DNA of 7,407 bases from Candidatus Woesearchaeota archaeon (GTDB lineage: Archaea > Nanobdellota > Nanobdellia > Woesearchaeales > SKIA01), in NCBI GenBank assembly GCA_007128245.1, contig SKXU01000009.1:1-7407 (forward strand). The letters run 5' to 3'. The first letter of the stretch is position 1. Every line of letters begins with the position of its first letter. A model generated the notes under the pieces. That model ran no database searches, had not been told where the DNA came from, and saw nothing but the letters and a program-made list of their open reading frames with translations. This document shows positions 6,461 through 7,407 of the stretch, piece after piece. The position numbers were made by a program, and so were the translations under genes.

Positions 6461-6607
6461 AGCGTTGAGCCCGTCATCCACATTAATTTCGGAGAGTACT
6501 CCTCAATTGAAGACCTATTTGCAACGAATTTACTGACACCTGGTGTAAACCCTGAACAGATAAGCATAGATCACACACTAGGTCCCCCCGGAAATAACCT
6601 CGGAGCA

Positions 6608-7213
6608 ATGCGATATGATTGGCCGGTTCGATATATGGCCTGCAATGGCTACACAATCAACAGCGGCGTTGATTTTGGCCAAGAATTGCAGGAAGTTTGG
6701 ATTGAGGTCTGGAAGCGGTTTTCGGAGAACTTCTCCCACATAGCTCCGGCTGAATGGGGATGTACGAGCGCACGGGCTTACAGTTGGTTTCAAGGCCGTT
6801 ACCCCGGAGCTGGATCTCCGGGTAGGGGCGCCGGATCGTTCGGTCTCCATTTCGGACCCTCAGGCTTTGGCGAATACCTACAAATCCGTCCTCCCAACGA
6901 CGCTGGAGCAACAGAGCATTATCCTTTTTCGGTTTCTGAAGACATTTACAATGGCGAGTGGGTAAGGATGCGAATTCACATAAGGGTTCCATCGCAACCC
7001 AAAACTAGTGATACGAGCAATGATGGCTCGGCTGACGGCTTAATGCGTTGGTGGGCGGGGGACCACATGGTAGAGAATTCTGGATTCTCAACTGTGGCTG
7101 ACGGTATCCACTCCATCGCACTTGGAGCTAATCGCCGGCAGGGTCCCCACGTTCCGATGCAGTCTTGGTGGTCTGAAGTACGTATTTGGGATGAAGATCC
7201 TGGTTGGGAGTGA
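6608..7213 (+). CDS. Start-less jelly-roll (ConA/polysaccharide-lyase-like) domain ORF, probably 5'-truncated
   Basis: The first ATG at 6608 gives 201 residues, but the same frame is open without any ATG, GTG or TTG right back to the TAA at 6458-6460 that ends the preceding gene. Those 49 extra codons read as protein-like sequence (VIHINFGEYSSIEDLF), so the real domain is about 250 residues and the ATG falls inside it. Motifs echo the upstream jelly roll: EVWIEVWKRFS (29-39), WGCTSARAY (50-58), GEWVRMRIHIRV (116-127), DGLMRWWAGDHMV (143-155), SIALGANRRQGP (169-180) and SWWSEVRIWDED (186-197). This style resembles secreted domains of soil bacteria, an impression from memory. There is no signal peptide, no TATA-like box and no usable ribosome-binding site (GGAG only two bases from the ATG). 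It may be a pseudogene fragment, a lateral insertion, a readthrough domain or an assembly join. Confidence 0.55.
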   Translation: MRYDWPVRYMACNGYTINSGVDFGQELQEVWIEVWKRFSENFSHIAPAEWGCTSARAYSWFQGRYPGAGSPGRGAGSFGLHFGPSGFGEYLQIRPPNDAGATEHYPFSVSEDIYNGEWVRMRIHIRVPSQPKTSDTSNDGSADGLMRWWAGDHMVENSGFSTVADGIHSIALGANRRQGPHVPMQSWWSEVRIWDEDPGWE

Positions 7214-7219
7214 GTAAGT

Positions 7220-7320
7220 TTGCAAAGCAAATACCATGTGAACAGCACTTTCCTCGCTATCTCGCCGTATATAGTCTAGTAACTAAAGTGCTTGTCTTAT
7301 GGACTCAAGGTGCTTTGCAA
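7220..7320. repeat. Nested imperfect inverted repeat over the convergent 3' ends
   Basis: Three pairs occur in nested order: TTGCAAAGCA (7220-7229) with TGCTTTGCAA (7311-7320); CCAT (7234-7237) with ATGG (7299-7302); and AGCACTTT (7244-7251) with AAAGTGCT (7285-7292). The right arms lie inside the 3' coding end of the winged-helix gene, and the left arms follow the stop of the jelly-roll fragment. It could act as a bidirectional terminator hairpin, or be an inverted, degraded copy of the regulator's 3' end. The loop region 7252-7284 shows nothing else. Confidence 0.45.
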
Positions 7321-7407
7321 CTGTTTCTCCTTTTTTGGTGAGCTGCAAGATTTTGAGTCTTCCTTGTCGATGAAATGACACGAGTTGTGCTTTGTGCATT
7401 TCTTGAA
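7283..7407 (-). CDS. Winged-helix (wHTH) transcriptional regulator, C-terminal fragment
   Basis: The minus strand from the window edge reads in frame for 40 residues to TAG at 7285-7283; the rest lies outside. The visible part is QEMHKAQLVSFHRQG followed by RLKILQLTKKGETVAKHLES and IRQAL. It matches the end of an archaeal winged-helix DNA-binding domain: the recognition-helix tail (EMHKAQLVSF), a wing beta-hairpin with basic residues (HRQGRLKILQLT), then the TKKGE turn and a final helix. MarR/ArsR-like archaeal regulators end this way, but the subfamily and target cannot be told from the fragment. The gene converges on the jelly-roll fragment, with about 70 bp between the stops. Confidence 0.75.
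   Translation of the reverse strand, partial: QEMHKAQLVSFHRQGRLKILQLTKKGETVAKHLESIRQAL

Noticed and set aside
5978..6481. Long minus-strand open frame opposite the jelly-roll dockerin gene
   Set aside because: It is antisense to a protein with a signal peptide and clear domains, and its own translation shows no recognisable motif or start signals.
6578..7248. Minus-strand open frames opposite the jelly-roll fragment
   Set aside because: Their translations are Arg/Ser/Pro-rich without domain signatures; the plus-strand frame has the folded-domain pattern and the longer open run.
1..7407. CRISPR array, tRNA, rRNA or transposase
   Set aside because: No regularly spaced repeats, tRNA-like cloverleaf, rRNA signature or transposase motif was seen on either strand.

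Overview
The window looks archaeal, most like a small-genome DPANN-type lineage (Woesearchaeota-like; the exact placement is an inference). Three things support this: an archaeal/eukaryotic-type peptidyl-tRNA hydrolase (Pth2); very short intergenic gaps of about 30 bp; and a TATA-like box 24-27 bases before the start codon of every gene whose 5' end has its own upstream gap, with no clear Shine-Dalgarno sequence, which is the pattern of leaderless archaeal transcripts.

Layout. Positions 1-3373 are all minus strand. They hold two tandem paralogous secreted right-handed beta-helix proteins (the downstream one is cut by the left edge) and, upstream of them, a small two-segment membrane protein. 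A 155-bp divergent intergenic region (3374-3528) contains a long perfect inverted repeat with nested stems. Positions 3529-5350 are plus strand and housekeeping-like: Pth2, then a retropepsin-like 'ATP-dependent zinc protease' family protein whose stop codon overlaps the start of a RimK-type ATP-grasp ligase (TAATG). Positions 5384-6460 encode a secreted jelly-roll (concanavalin A/polysaccharide-lyase-like) protein ending in a dockerin-like module. Directly after its TAA stop, in the same frame, 250 further codons (6461-7213) encode a second, bacterial-looking jelly-roll domain with no plausible start of its own. The window closes with the C-terminal 40 residues of a minus-strand winged-helix regulator. 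An imperfect nested inverted repeat (7220-7320) covers the convergent ends.

How they fit. The complete beta-helix protein and the jelly-roll protein carry near-identical C-terminal dockerin-like modules, so they are probably sorted to the same extracellular partner or surface. The truncated paralog is cut just before the point where its dockerin would start. The most unusual items are the headless in-frame domain after a stop codon, the shared dockerin modules on secreted carbohydrate-type proteins, the protease/ATP-grasp pair, and the structured divergent intergenic region.
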